Source of the DNA: Mytilisepta virgata
Taxonomy: Eukaryota > Mollusca > Bivalvia > Mytilida > Mytilidae
Assembly: GCA_028015205.1 (NCBI GenBank)
Contig: CM051519.1
Coordinates: forward strand, 81,923,539-81,987,538
DNA length: 64,000 bases
Reading direction: 5' to 3'
In this document: in pieces, positions 42,711 to 55,000 of the stretch
Position numbering within the stretch: the first letter of the stretch is position 1
Layout of the letters: each line of letters begins with the position of its first letter
Program-made: the position numbers and the translations under genes
The notes under the pieces: model-generated
The model's database searches: none
The model's input: only the letters and a program-made list of their open reading frames with translations
Told to the model about the DNA's origin: nothing

Positions 42711-42850
42711 CTAGAGGTTCTCAAGAGCCTGTATCGCTGGCCTGGATTTACCTTGTCCACCTTGAGTAGGACTAAAATTAAAAGTGTAGCAGTCAATTTG
42801 GCTGGTTTTCCATAGGGTCCTGTGTTAAACTTGGTTCGGCTGTGGAAAGA
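42711..42850 (-). mobile_element. HINE-like element, 3' end only
   Basis: On the minus strand it reads, toward its 3' end, AAGTTTAACACAGGACCCTA, then TCCAGGCCAGCG, a stem GGCTCTTGAGAACC and TCTAG. The 5' part is missing. Confidence 0.6.
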
Positions 42851-43379
42851 TTATTTCAGTTTCGGATTAATGCACCCCTCAGAATCATAAATGCTAAAGG
42901 AAGAGGCTACTTTTCTTTGAGCGGTAAAAACTCTGAAACCATAAAATGTTGGAAATGTTTGAGATACAATATATAACAGTGACATTCAGTAGTTCCCTAG
43001 TTTGCCCTCAGAAGAATTAATGTCTTTACCACCAAGTATGTTTTTCTACGATTATTATTTCTGGGGTCATTTTTACTTTGCCAGTGTTGTTTTTCCCAAA
43101 TTATAATTATTTTTTATATAGAACTTACTTTTTTAGTAAGGAATTCCTATTTATATTTTTCAATAATATGTCTTGAATGTTTGTTCTATATTAACATGGT
43201 TAATAAAATATGATACTTTTAAAAAATTTATATAAACAGCTAATTGCTACTGCCCGTCAGTCTGTCCTTTTGTTGGTCAGTAAATTAGTGGTTTATTGTG
43301 AAACTTTTATTTGAGGTTTGTCGGAATAGCAATTCTAGACATTTTTACGGAGCTCCGCAGGGGACACGACAAGAAAAAA

Positions 43380-43591
43380 AATTATATCGTTATCTCGATT
43401 TATGATATCGTTATCACGATTTATGATATCGTTATCTCGATTTATCATATCGTTATCACGATTTATTATATCGTTATCTCGATTTATTATATCGTTATGA
43501 CGATTTATTATATCGTTATCTCAATTTATTATATCGTTGTATCGATTTATTATATCGTTATCTCAATTAATTATATCGTTATCTCGATTTA
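43380..43591 (+). repeat. 21-bp tandem array, left arm
   Basis: About ten copies of a 21-bp unit (ATATCGTTATCWCGATTTATK). ATATCG starts at 43384, 43405 and 43426, exactly 21 apart. Because 21 is a multiple of three the array gives an open frame with a 7-residue period, which is not a gene. Confidence 0.9.
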
Positions 43592-43593
43592 TT

Positions 43594-44255
43594 AGCTCAC
43601 CTGGCCCGCCGTCGTCGTCGTACACGTCCCTTTAAAGATCTTCTCCTCTGAAACCATTGGGCCAATTGGAACAAACGTTGGCTGCAATGGTCCTTAGGCG
43701 GTCCTCTTTGAGAATTATATCCGATGACCGGGCCTGTCATGCAAGATGGCCACCAGAGCCGAACTTAGTTTAACATAGGACCCTATGGGAAATTTACATA
43801 AAAATATTTTTGTCTACAAGCACTTGGCCAATGAAAAAAAATAGGCAGCAAGGTGGTCCTCTTTCAAACGTATATTCGATGACTCCTTCCATTATCCAAG
43901 ATGACCGGAACAAAACTGGGCAGCAATGGTCCTTATTTGGTCCTCTTTCAGGAGTATATCCGATGTTCCTGTCCACCATCCAACATTGCTGCCAGAAATG
44001 AACTTAGTTTAACATAGGACCTAATGGGAAAGTTCACTGAATGATCTTATTTGGTCCTCTTTCAGGAGTATATCCGATTTTCCTGTCCACCATCCAAGAA
44101 GGCTGCCAGAAATGAACTTAGTTTAACATAGGACCTAATGGGAAAGTTCACTGAATGATCTTCTTGTTTAAAAACCAGTGAGCCAATTGGAACTTGACAG
44201 CCAGTCAAGATGGACATAGTCCAGGTGAGCGATACAGGCTCTTGGGAGCCTCTAG
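43594..44255 (+). mobile_element. HINE/Helitron2-like element inside the foldback arm
   Basis: 5' end AGCTCACCTGGCC follows ATTT(A)TT within the 21-bp array; 3' end is CCAGGTGAGCG, hairpin GGCTCTTGGGAGCC, TCTAG. The opposite arm of the foldback element lacks it, so its limits are fixed by comparison. The core has monomers with GCAAGATGGCCACCAGAGCC (43741) and CATCCAAGAAGGCTGCCAG (44090). Confidence 0.78.
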
Positions 44256-45219
44256 TTATATTGGTATTTCGATGCAATATTGTTAGTTAAATACCTGTCC
44301 ACTAACAATCCAAAACAAATACCCAATTAGGTTCATTATTAGCAAATAATTTCTAAGTTAATTACCATTTGTTTCATTTATAATTCCAATAGTACTAGTC
44401 GAGTCATAGTTGTTAAGTGTTTCGGTTTAGGTTTAAAGAACCAAGCCATATCCTCATCTATAAAGAAGACATGAAATTGTGTTTCCGCCAATAACATAAC
44501 TATTATATTTTAATATAAGAGGAATGGGGTTAGACAGTGATGCTCTCTTTCAATAAAAAAGTCATGAAAGTGTCTTGCAATTATTTCGTTTAAAAGAATT
44601 TTACTTTTATATAGATAATAGATAATTTATTTAAGTGTATTCTGTGAGATAATCTTTTATATTTTTATAAACAAACAACAAAATGGATAACAGGAAAAGT
44701 CAGCAATAATATACCAATCAATCAAAGCAACCCAACTGACAAAACGCCGGACAAAAAATATAAGTGTACAAAACACAAACATGAACACAACAGAGAGTCA
44801 GGATAGTCTAACTTGGTACAGACACTGAATAGTGGCGGGGTTAAACCGGTTTAATGGGTACCCAAACCTCCCGCTTTTTCTATTATGACAGTCTGGTGTA
44901 TAAAACACACTATAAAAACCAATACAGTATGATTTTTAATAAGGTGACCGCTTGCTAGAAATGAAAATTAGAGTGGAGGGTTTAACATTGAAACTAGCTA
45001 AGGCTCTCATAGCTGCAGGTCGGATACTTCCCTCTACTGAACGAAAAAATCTGAAATAACACTTCCATCAAGGGTTTAATGGTATCTAGTCGTAGAGTTC
45101 AATAGAAATCGGCAGTATTCGTGAGAGGCCATTATGAATTTAGAGTCTTCAAGCCATTGGGAGAAATTGCAATTTTTACAGAATTACACATAATTTCATA
45201 TTTGTAACCCTTATTGTGA

Positions 45220-46190
45220 AAAAAATCTTAGGTACTCCCAAGTTTCTGTGGGTTACTAGCGAGACTGCATTTATTCACGATATTGCAGTAGAAACTAGGG
45301 TCGGAAAATCCGTTCATGATAAGTGCTTTTCTGGAATCTGGATATTTAGATGAAAGATGTTGATATCTATTATAAAACCTTTTAAAAGCATTAGGCAGCA
45401 AATATTTTTTTAGTAATCGTATGGTTTCGTTCGTTAATCTTCTAGCAGAGGGCATATTCGTGCAAAACGACCAAGCTGTGATATGTACACTCTATACGAT
45501 GGTACCAAAGGCACGTCTCCATCAAGAAAGGGGAAACTAGTAATTGGAAAATTAAAATCGTCCCTTTTGTCATAAATTTTAGTACGTATCTCTCCATTTT
45601 CGATATTTATAGTAAGATCTAAATAAGTTTAGAATTTACTATTCTTATTATTCTAATCTTGCTATTTTGAAACTGAGCAGCGGACATCCGTAACAACCTC
45701 AGACTTTATTTTTCACAGGCTTCATTGCCCAAATATCTTGAAAATGGTTGATTTATTGAAGTTTTCTCTGCACATTCTGCTTCAGAAAAAATTGTTCGCA
45801 TGTCAATTAATTTATCATGATTATGTATTTTACACTTAAGTTTTTTCATGAAAGACTGTTCATAACAATAAAAAAATAAGTCGGCAATAAGAGTTTCTGC
45901 CCATAGGAATCCCAATGACCTGTCGATGCACAGTATTGCCAAAAACGGAGAAATAATTTTTGAACATTTATAAGATGGATTATAGAATGAAGCAAAAGCG
46001 CATTTCTGATAAATCTTATGTAATTGAGAAGTAGGAATGGAACAAAATATGATGAATAAACCATGTCGCCCATTATTTTTTAATATTTTCTGTAGATCTT
46101 TAAGGTTAACAGAGGAACGACGTTGATGATGCATATTATGGTTTGTTCTTTTGCAATGCGACGGTCGTGGGCGTAGTCGAGGACTCATTA
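45220..46190 (-). pseudogene. Decayed reverse transcriptase fragment
   Basis: On the minus strand, in shifting frames, the pieces GIPMG (near 45910), ADLFFYCYEQSF (about 45850-45890), a DLTINIENGEIRTKIYDKRD piece (about 45590), VYISQLGRFARIC (about 45470-45510) and KRFYNRYQHLSSKYPD (about 45350) appear in the order of a reverse transcriptase family abundant in molluscs; the GIPMGTN-type motif resembles Penelope-like elements, though this is uncertain. The YxDD catalytic segment is missing (internal deletion) and there are frameshifts and stops. Non-functional. Confidence 0.65.
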
Positions 46191-47126
46191 TGACTAGTTA
46201 TTATTATTCTTTTTTCTTCAGTAGCTTTTTTTTTTTGCAGAGTGTTCTCGAAAACGGCTCAATCTATTAAAACCAAACTTGGAACAAAAATATGGAACCA
46301 TCTGAGGAAATGCCTCGTCATACTAAAAAGTCCAAGATGGCCGCCATTTTTGAAACGGCCGCTATCAATTTTTTAAAAATCTTAAAAAAATAGAAAAAAA
46401 TTCTTGAGAGATTCAATTTCAGCGTAGAAATGTTCAGCTTCATCGAAAATTCTATAGACAATCATTTCAAAATATCAAAGATGGACACTATTTTCCAAAT
46501 GGCTGCCGTGTAAGTTGATATATTGGAATAATTTAAAATGTAGCTCTTTTGTATAAATGTATATATTTTGCATATTTTAGAAATTCGGGCGGTCTATTGA
46601 GGATTCTGTTGTTCTGTTCATCATTTTGGGATCTGTTCATCTTTATGGATATAATACCAATGCTTCTTAATAGCCTTTCCTAATTGCCGAAGAGTCGGGT
46701 TATATCTTGTTGTAAATACTAGTGGGATGTGAATCATGGATTTATTTTTCGGTATCATATTGAAACATTCGGTTAAACGAAATAAATGCAAGACACTTTC
46801 ATGGAAAAAGACGACCGGTGTCGTACCCCATACCTCTTCTATTGAAATTTAATAGTAATATGTGATTGGGGGCAACACATTTCCATGTCTTCTTAATGAA
46901 TAAAAGGCTAGTGGTGCCTGGTGAGGATATGCCTTGGTTCTTAAAACCTAAACCGAATCACTGGAAAACTAAGAAATCATTTTCTCGGCTATATGTATTG
47001 GCATTAAATCATAAATTATACAAATGGTAATTGACTAAGAAATTATCTGTTAATCGTGAACTTAATTGGGTATGTGTTTGGATTGGTAGTGGACGCGTAT
47101 TTAACTAACAATATTGCATCAAAATA

Positions 47127-47302
47127 ACGATATCATAAATCGAGATAAAGATATAACAAATTGATATAATGATATAATAAATCGATATAACGATATAATA
47201 AATCGAGATAACGATATCATAAATCGAGGTAACGATATCATAAATCGTGATAACGATATCATAAATCGAGATAACGATATCATAAATCGAGATAACGATA
47301 TA
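47127..47302 (-). repeat. 21-bp tandem array, right arm (inverted)
   Basis: About eight inverted copies of the unit seen at 43380-43591 (GATATCATAAATCGAGATAAC). Together the two arrays make the outer arms of the foldback element. Confidence 0.9.
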
Positions 47303-47344
47303 ATTTTTTTTCTTGTCGTGTCCCCTGCGGGGCTCCGTACATTT

Positions 47345-48065
47345 TAATACACAGCGGGGCTTGGAAACGCATAGCTGTCAGACCTTCCTGTTACATTTCC
47401 TTTTCGTACCAAACAAGAACACCGCCGTTAAACATTGAATGAAAATATTGTTTACACAGTATTAATAGTAGGTAAAATAGATTTAAACATATGAAAGCCT
47501 CCATTTTATTTGATCCCCGTCACAGGAAACGCATGATTCCGTCAGTCTTTTAGCATTTTAATGTGCAATTTACAACTCAACACGTTTCCAAAAATCACAT
47601 GTCGTGTACACAATACCGATGGTACATAATAGGTTAGTCCAAATAATTAATCCGTCTTGGAAAATTTTTACATGGACGTATATTCCATCGATGAGGGATA
47701 AAAAAAATTCAAAAATATTTATACCCTTGAGACGCCATGATTATCTGGACTAATAAATAAATAATAGGACCCGTTGTGTACAATGAACATTTACAGTATG
47801 TTAGTCATTTAAATTGAAAAAAGAGACCTATTGATTTTTAAATCTGGTAAAGTTTGACAGCATGTTAATTATATAATATATATATTGCCCATAGATAAGG
47901 AATATCAAGTGAAAAAGGATAGGTTTTAGAAAATGAATATTTTTTTACCATTTTTCATACAAAAAATGGAATGTTGCTATGTATATGAATATTATTAACG
48001 CTGAAACTGTCCCTTGATCAAGAAATCATTGAATGGGGCCACTTAAAATGAAACATTTCACATCT
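47345..48065. other. Intergenic, nothing recognised
   Basis: AT-rich sequence between the foldback element and a minus-strand HINE; no gene or repeat recognised. Confidence 0.45.
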
Positions 48066-48069
48066 ATTT

Positions 48070-49616
48070 ATGGAGTCCAACATGTGGCGACCATCTTGGT
48101 TGACAGTCCGGGTCATCGGACACAATTCTAAAAGAGGACCATCTAAGGACTATTTCTGCCAAAACTAGTTCAAACGACTTAGTGGTTTCAGACAAGATTT
48201 TTATACGAATTTTCCCATAGGGTCATATGTTAAACTAAGTTCAGCTATCTTGTTTCTCATTTCAAGTCATCGGACACAAATCTGAAAGAGGACCATCTAA
48301 AAACCATTTCTGCCACGTCTAGTTCCGATTGGTCAAGTGGTTTCAGACAAGATTTTCCGATACGGTCCTAAATGTATGTTAAACTCAGTTAAGCTGTGGT
48401 GGTTATATATCTTATTTCACATTCCAGGTCATTGGACATAAATTTGAAAGAAGTCCATCTAAGGATCTAAGTCGAGTTGGCAATGTAGTTTCATAGAAAA
48501 AGATTTTTGAAATTTTCCCCTTTTCTTTATTTTTAGTAACAGCAGCCATGTCGGTTGGAGGTCTGGGATACCCGATACATTTCCGGAAGGGGACCACCTA
48601 ACGGCCATTTCTGCCTATTCTGGTTCCAATTTGCCATGTACTTTCATACAAGATTTTTGAATTCACCCCACTTTTCTATTTTTTACCACTTAATAATCCT
48701 TACTTTAAGGATTACATACATCTCATCTATGCCAGCGAACTTGAAATTAAAGAGACCACAGACACACCAACTTCTGCTTCATATCTAGATTTGAACTTGT
48801 AAATAGATAATAGTGGTCGGTTGAAATCAAAACTGATGATTTAAATTTATATTGTACAGTTCCCCTATCTAGCAGTAATATACAATTACTATAATATCAC
48901 GCGTACGAGACTAGATTTCACGTCCTAGAATTGACACTTCATTGGCAATGTGACGGATGCCGTTAAGGGAGCAGGACATGCTTACCCTTTCGGAGAACCT
49001 TATGTCACTTCCGGTTTTTTCGTGTGGGTTCACATTGCCGGTTCTTTATTTTTTTCTCGTCTTGTTTCATATTTAGTTTACTATGTATTTTACTTCTTTT
49101 AGTTGTATGTTTTGTAGTATTTGTTCTCATTGTCAGTCAATTCGTTCAGACTTGCGATGTGACGGGTGTCGTTAACGGAGCAGGACATGCTTACCCATCC
49201 GGAGAACCTGATGTCACTCCCGGTTTTTATGCGAGTTCACATCGCTTTTGATTTAGTTTTAGTGTTGTCTTGTTCTAGTTCTGCTTATTTTATTATACGG
49301 TTTTTTTTCTTTTAGTTATTCATGTATCCTTGTCGAGTTTGTTGTGTTCCATTCTGCTGTCTTTGTCGACTTTTCCTTGGACTTCGAATTTGTGGACTTT
49401 TCCAACTGTTGTGTCGCTTCAGTATTCTTTTGCCGATATTTAGTAACAGCAACCATGTCGGTCGGAAGTCGGGGATGTTGACATACTTTTGGAAGGGGAC
49501 CACCCAAGGACCATTCCACCAAAGTTTGGTCCCAATTGGCCTTGTGGTTTCAGAGGAGATGATCTTTAAAGGAAAGTTTACGACGACGGTCGACCTTTGG
49601 TCTAGGTCAGCTAAAA
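48070..49616 (-). mobile_element. HINE-like element on minus strand, interrupted
   Basis: Monomer phrases in reverse (GGCGACCATCTTGGTTGACA near 48075, GTAACAGCAGCCATGTCGGT near 48537, GTAACAGCAACCATGTCGGT near 49444, GGTTTCAGAGGAGATGATCT near 49544) lead to a 5' end CCTTTTTAGCTGACC at about 49602-49616. A plus-strand retroelement remnant (about 48710-49300) splits it. The 3' terminus is not preserved. Confidence 0.6.
48710..49300 (+). pseudogene. Retroelement remnant: RT fragment and two tail copies
   Basis: From about 48716 the plus strand reads IYASELEIKETTD and SASYLDLNLNIDNSGR, matching the region just after the catalytic core of the same reverse transcriptase family as at 45220-46190; the frame then breaks. 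Two copies of the family's 3' tail follow: 48945-49035 (GTGACGGATGCCGTTAAGGG) and 49138-49255 (GTGACGGGTGTCGTTAACGG, CCGGAGAACCTGATGTCACT). 5' truncated and dead. Confidence 0.65.
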
Positions 49617-49837
49617 AGGTCTAAATTATATGACTTATAAATGCAGGCATAAGTAAATGACATATTTCTCAAAGAAAATAACAATTCAACGTTTAGAATT
49701 CAGTTAATTTACATCACAAATAAATAAAATATATATAATAAATAAACTGATATTTATAATCAAAAGTAATTAAAACAATAGCAATCATGATTTCTTTTCA
49801 AAATTACAAGCCAAATATATATATATGGTAAACTAAT

Positions 49838-49895
49838 TGGATGGATGAATTATTGTTTAATGTCCAGTGGCAACTAGTTGCATATCAGGACGATA
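49838..49895 (-). repeat. SINE tail fragment, second SINE family
   Basis: On the minus strand: ATCGTCCTGATATGCAACTA, then TGCCACTGGACATTAAACAA and TAATTCATCCATCC, which matches the tail of the SINE at 61735-62075. Confidence 0.65.
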
Positions 49896-50129
49896 AACTA
49901 ATTGGTGTCAAAGTGTTTACTGACTACACAAGTCATGTAATCCGCACAGGTATAAAACAATGAATTATTTAGACTATTGCCAAAATTGAATTAATGTAGT
50001 TCTTGTTTTTACTAGGATGAAGGCAACTGGGTGGATCCAAACAGTCGTAACCCGCTTTATTTGAATATTATTAAACGCAGTTAAAATTTGACATTATTAT
50101 CTGAAAGATAAACACACTGGGCTTTAAAC

Positions 50130-50546
50130 AAAGTGTAAAAACGTTTCTCACCAGCGTGCTCCTTATAACAAGTTTTCACATAAAGCAAATCAATGTTTTG
50201 GTACGGCCTGTTTTGGAAAAAGAAACCCCATACATGATTTTGACCAATAAACAAAATAGGAGGTGCACAATGGTATTATATGGTTAGAAATCAGAAATTT
50301 TCATTAAATTATGATAAGTTGTTAAGGAGGAGTTGTGGAAACAAAATGTGTACCCCTCCTTTTACTAAAGAAAAAACAGTTCCCCAAAATGATTTTGGCT
50401 ATAAACAAAACAGAAGGTGCACAATGGTATTATATTGTTAGGAATCTGAGAAAGTTTCATTAAATTATGATAAGTGGTTTAGGAGGAGTTGCGGATACAA
50501 AATAGGTAGTCGGACGGAAAAAATCCTTTAGGCCAGGTGAGCTAAA
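50130..50546 (-). mobile_element. HINE-like element, minus strand, 5' part
   Basis: Right end GGCCAGGTGAGCTAAAAAAA is the complement of the family 5' end. Inside is a direct repeat: GGTGCACAATGGTATTATAT at 50262 and 50416, with GTTTCATTAAATTATGATAAG in the second and a near copy in the first, an offset of 154 bp. This is a third monomer type. Confidence 0.6.
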
Positions 50547-50984
50547 AAAATGCTGTACATACTAATAAAAGCACTCATCAAGATGAATTTGAAAAAATCC
50601 CCATTAGGCCTAAAAAAAATATAGTTGTGTTTAGGGTAACCCGATCCTACCTAATTTTTAGTGCCTACCCTAAATTTTTTATAACCTTTCTTCAACAAGC
50701 ACTGTTAAAGTCACGGTGACTCCAGTATACAACCTAACTAAAAAAATTAATGTAAAAAAAAATTTCCCTACCTACCATACCTAACCTTTTTCAGTGTGTT
50801 ACCCTAAACACATGATTTTTTTTATTTGGCCTAAGAATCCGATGGAAAACGAAAAATTTCCATGTCAAACTACTTTTCTTTTTTGGCCCTTAACAACACA
50901 CCTTATATCCCGTAAAACCATGAGAGATAGAATGCCTGTTGACATACTACAGCAAGCAATCGTCAAGATGAATTAAAAGAAAAA

Positions 50985-51311
50985 ATCCAATTCACATCGG
51001 ATGATAAAAAGCAAATTTTAGGTGTCCTGCAAAATGGCTAATTTTGGCCCTTTTAATGCCTTTTATCACATGGAGCAAATTTTATTGTATTTAAAAAAAA
51101 AAATCCAAAAGTTAAGTCGTGTCCCTTTTTGCCTCTAATATCTCTACGGTAAGAGATAGTGAAAAAAAATATTGGAAGCAATTTTTCGGAATGAATAATT
51201 GGATAAAACTTTAAAACGTTACACAAAAATTATAAAAAGCACCTGAATGACCCCAAGAATAAACGGGAGGAGTCATATTTCCAAAAATCAATCACAACCT
51301 TTATTTCTATG
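50985..51311 (-). repeat. Dispersed repeat R1, truncated minus-strand copy
   Basis: Reverse complement of parts of R1: TAGGTGTCCTGCAAAATGGC (51018) matches GCCATTTTGCAGGACACCTA near 30981, and CCAAAAATCAATCACAACCT near 51280 matches AGGTTGGGATTGATTTTGGG near 30612. Confidence 0.65.
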
Positions 51312-51319
51312 ACCTTACA

Positions 51320-51452
51320 CAGATGCTTCCTGTCATGTGTGGTTCCATTTGTCCCATTTGTTTCAGAGGAGAAGAATAAAATGTGAAAAGTTAACGGAGG
51401 GACGCAAGTGATGACAAAAGATCACATGGCCTTTAGTTAGGTGAGCTAATAA
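51320..51452 (-). mobile_element. HINE-like element, minus strand, 5' end
   Basis: Ends at the right with AGGTGAGCTAATAAG, complement of TTATTAGCTCACCT, preceded by GGACGCAAGTGATGACAAAAG and GATCACATGGCC, the family's 5' segment. It abuts the R1 copy at 50985-51311, repeating the R1-HINE association of 13-17 kb. Confidence 0.6.
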
Positions 51453-52015
51453 GGCTGCAAACATTTGTTAAATCATAAATAATCATAAAAAAATAAATGC
51501 GGTCACTTACATTTTACACCTAAACAAACCTACGTTTAAATATTTTTTTTCTGTGAATTTTTACCTATTCTTCACCAAATAGAGAAAAATCAACTGAATA
51601 CAGAACTTGAGACTCCAATCTAGACCCTCATTCATTTGACTTATTTACCAATTATATAAAAAAAATTGAGGCAGGGAAATAATCTAAGGATCCAGATATA
51701 AATGCTTTTGTTTTGGTACTGTGGTACGAAAATATTTTCGTAAATTCTATAACATGCGAGTGGACTTGCATGTAACTGTGCGATAGTTTAGATCTTTCGA
51801 CTACATTAAGAATAAATTACTGAAGTAAAAAACATGCTTGAAAATCTTACTGCACGTTTGATTCCTAGCATATCAAACAGTATTATTTCTAAATAAAGAC
51901 ATTTATACAGAATGTCAAACATTGGCGAATTATAGCGGTCATTATTTGGATTGAGACATGTTAATTCATATATACAACATTTTGACATCAAAATGTTTCA
52001 AAATATTAATAAACT
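51453..52015. other. Region 3' of the helicase-RBR gene
   Basis: AT-rich; probably contains the 3' UTR of the minus-strand gene. I could not pick a polyadenylation signal with confidence. Confidence 0.4.
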
Positions 52016-55000
52016 TCAAAAATCGAAACCACCTCCAAAGGTACCATGAACACTTCCAAGATGTCCATAACATTCTCCAGACGATGAAAAGTCCTGCATA
52101 CATACCCAACAAATATGTCTCCGACATTTCATGCATTCCATGTGATTGCAACCACCTGCTTTTTCAATTGGAAGTCCACAATTTGGACATAATTTGCGAT
52201 TTTTCGGATCCCTTCGAAGCCACATTTGTATTCCAGAACTATCTTCTTTCAACTCTTTCATCACTTCGCATGTGAAACCTTCATGGCACTGAGTGTTGCA
52301 GGCAGTACATATTCTAACCTCGCATTCAACACAAAAGAAACAATCTTGTTTTCTTGTAACGCGATAGATAGTCGGACAGTCTGGTGTGATGCAGAACTTG
52401 TACTTGTCTGTATTTTGAGATACAAATGAACTGGTTGCCCGGTTTACAACATTACTGACAGTCATTCCGGCAAGCAACGACAACTGAGATAAATCTCGCC
52501 ATGACCATAATTGATCGCAATTTTCTTGACAGCAAACAACTGGAAAATCGTTATTGTTAACAGCTGACTCAAGCTGTGGTATGATGCACGTCTTACAATA
52601 TGGATGTCCGCAAGACTCTAACCTATATATTTCCCCATCCTCAACTTCCATAAAACATATAGGACACTGTCTTTCTTCGTTTTCGACAGGTGCATATTTC
52701 TGTGTCTCTTTTAAGCAGTGTATTATTTTATTTGTTTCTGACACAGCCTGCTCTACAGCATCTTTACAACCATTTATTTCCACAGTGTGATTTCGGAGAT
52801 CAATCTGCAGACGATGAAGTCCTCTGATACTACGTTTTAGTTTTTCAAGATCGATGCCGAATCTGATAAACATTTCTTTAACGACACCGTATGGTTTGTC
52901 TGGTCCTCGCAGGGAAAGGGACTTCGAAATCCCTCGTCGAAGTTTCTCCAAATAATCCTGAATCAGTGTGTAAGCTTTATTGTTATCTCTCGATTCACCG
53001 TATATTGCAACCTCGAGAACCCTGTAATCATCGATTATGAGAGTATTTGTTTGAGACATTACGCTTTTCAATTCAAATCTTCCCGCTCTTGTGAATAACT
53101 CATGGATATTTTGGAAATCTTCTTTTTTCATTCGCTTGCCTTGAATAATTTTATTCAATTTTTCACGAGTCCTCTGTAAAGTTTCAATGTGATCACAGTT
53201 TATGTCAATAGAACAGTTGCCATTTTTTAGAACCCTTTGCCGAATATTTATTCCTTCCTGTTCGTTTAAACTAGATATCTTGTCAAGGAGAAAACGTTTA
53301 CATTTGTTAAAAATGTTTCTAGTTGCAAGAAGAGACGTTTGAAGGCTCAGTGTTGCTGTCATGATTTCATCATTTATCTTAAAATTTCTTTCTAGGTGCC
53401 TGCATGCAGCTTGTCCTTCTTCCAGATTGGAAAATGACGCAAACGCCAAAAATGTGAAATCTTTATCTCTCGGTTTTCTGAGATCAAGATTAAATCGACC
53501 TTTCTTAACAAACGGATTTATCTGTGCATGGACCCTTCGCTGAATTGTCTGCAGCTCAAAATTTGAAGTACATACTTGTTGACGAAAAATAGAAGTTCTG
53601 ATTATATCTGTTTCATCGATATCCATCGTTCTTATAAAACTAAATGTCAGTACATCTTCGTTTACGAATTTATTAAGCCGTGTCACGAAGATCTCACAGT
53701 CACTATTTTTACCTCGCGAAAGACGCGCATCAGAGCCCCCAACAGTTATGGCACTTTTTCTACGAAGTATCCAGCTAACTATGTCCCTGTTTCTAAACTC
53801 GATTAAGCCAATGCCTTTCGAGGGACGACGGCACCATTCTAGTTTTGCTCTAAAGCGATTTTCGTTTTGGAGTCGGACATTCCCTGTGGGTATGGCAACA
53901 AGGTATTGCTTCTTTGACAGTTCCACTGCATTTTCAGCTTCAGTTGTAGAAGCAAAGGTAACCTTTCCCCAGATGCGTTTATTTTTTGTAAATGCAAACA
54001 TTTCTACACTCTCAACTTCACCATATTGCTCAAATTCCTCCCTTATGTCATTTATGGAATATGTTGATGTATAATCTGGATTGCAAGAAACAATGACCGT
54101 TTTGTATTCATCTGGCATGAGAACATCTCCTATATTTCCACCAGAACACATGGTCACTCGGGTTCCCTGCTTTAACGAGCTTAAATATTGCTCACTTTTA
54201 TCATCTTGGTATTTTTGCCGAATCGGATTAAGAATGGCATCAATGTTGGATCTTAAAACATTAGCCATTTCAGTGGTTGAAAATACCTTTATTTCTCCAT
54301 ATTTTTTGTCGGTGTCTATAATAGCAATATCGCTACCCACAAGGCTTTGAAATTCTATCTCTAAATCTTTTAACCTTGTATATCGGTTGCCAACAAAATC
54401 TCTGAACGAATTTTCGCCAACACCACAGAAAGCAACTTGTTTTACTTTTTGTTTTTCTGCCGTTTCCATTCCAAAAGGTTTAAGCCAGCCTTCTACTAAT
54501 CCTTCTTGAATCCATTCAAAAGGAACTGGCGTAGCGTTGATACCATAATCACGTTTTATCTGTAGAATCTGTTCAATAACAATCCATTCAGGCTGAAGAC
54601 CAAGAGACGGCAATGAAGAAGACGGAAACAGACAAATATTATGTCCTTTATGTATGACATGATATCCAGCTTGTTCATGTCCCAAGAAATGACAAATGTT
54701 GTGTTTGAATGTCTTAAATAACATCTTTTGCAATAACAAATCGATTTTCTTTGGGTTGTCAAATTTAAATTCAACCAAAACGTCTAATTCCTTTCTTAAA
54801 ATGGATATCACCTCTGTGACAGTTTCTCGTACTGCCTTTATTGTTTTTCCATTCACAAAGTTTTCTACACACCATCTTCCTTTTACCTTTTCAGCCTGTC
54901 GGTGCCACTCGCGATAAGCATTCAACATTGTCATGATATCCCCGCCTTCATGAGAGAAACGAATTTTCATTTTGTCTGCCTTTAATTTATCTGTAGCCGA

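Larger units (their letters stand above)
43347..47338. mobile_element. Foldback (TU-like) element with 21-bp iterated TIRs
   Basis: The outer ends are ACGGAGCTCCGCAGGGGACA (43347) and the inverted TGTCCCCTGCGGGGCTCCGT (to 47338). Each is followed inward by tandem 21-bp repeats (ATATCGTTATCTCGATTTAT and variants; 43380-43591 and, inverted, about 47127-47302) and then by a non-iterated inner arm: GATGCAATATTGTTAGTTAA near 44271 matches the complement near 47110, and similarity continues to about 44620 and 46740. Flanks ACATTTTT/ACATTTTA suggest a 7-8 bp target duplication. The left arm holds a later HINE insertion (43594-44255). The middle has a degenerate reverse transcriptase fragment but no transposase that I recognise. 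Confidence 0.75.

Noticed and set aside
43311..43595. 94-residue frame with a perfect 7-residue repeat
   Set aside because: It is the translation of the 21-bp tandem array in the foldback arm; the open frame follows from the period being a multiple of three.
45706..46188. 160-codon minus-strand frame as an intact gene
   Set aside because: Only part matches a reverse transcriptase; the match changes frame and the catalytic segment is missing, so it is entered as a pseudogene.
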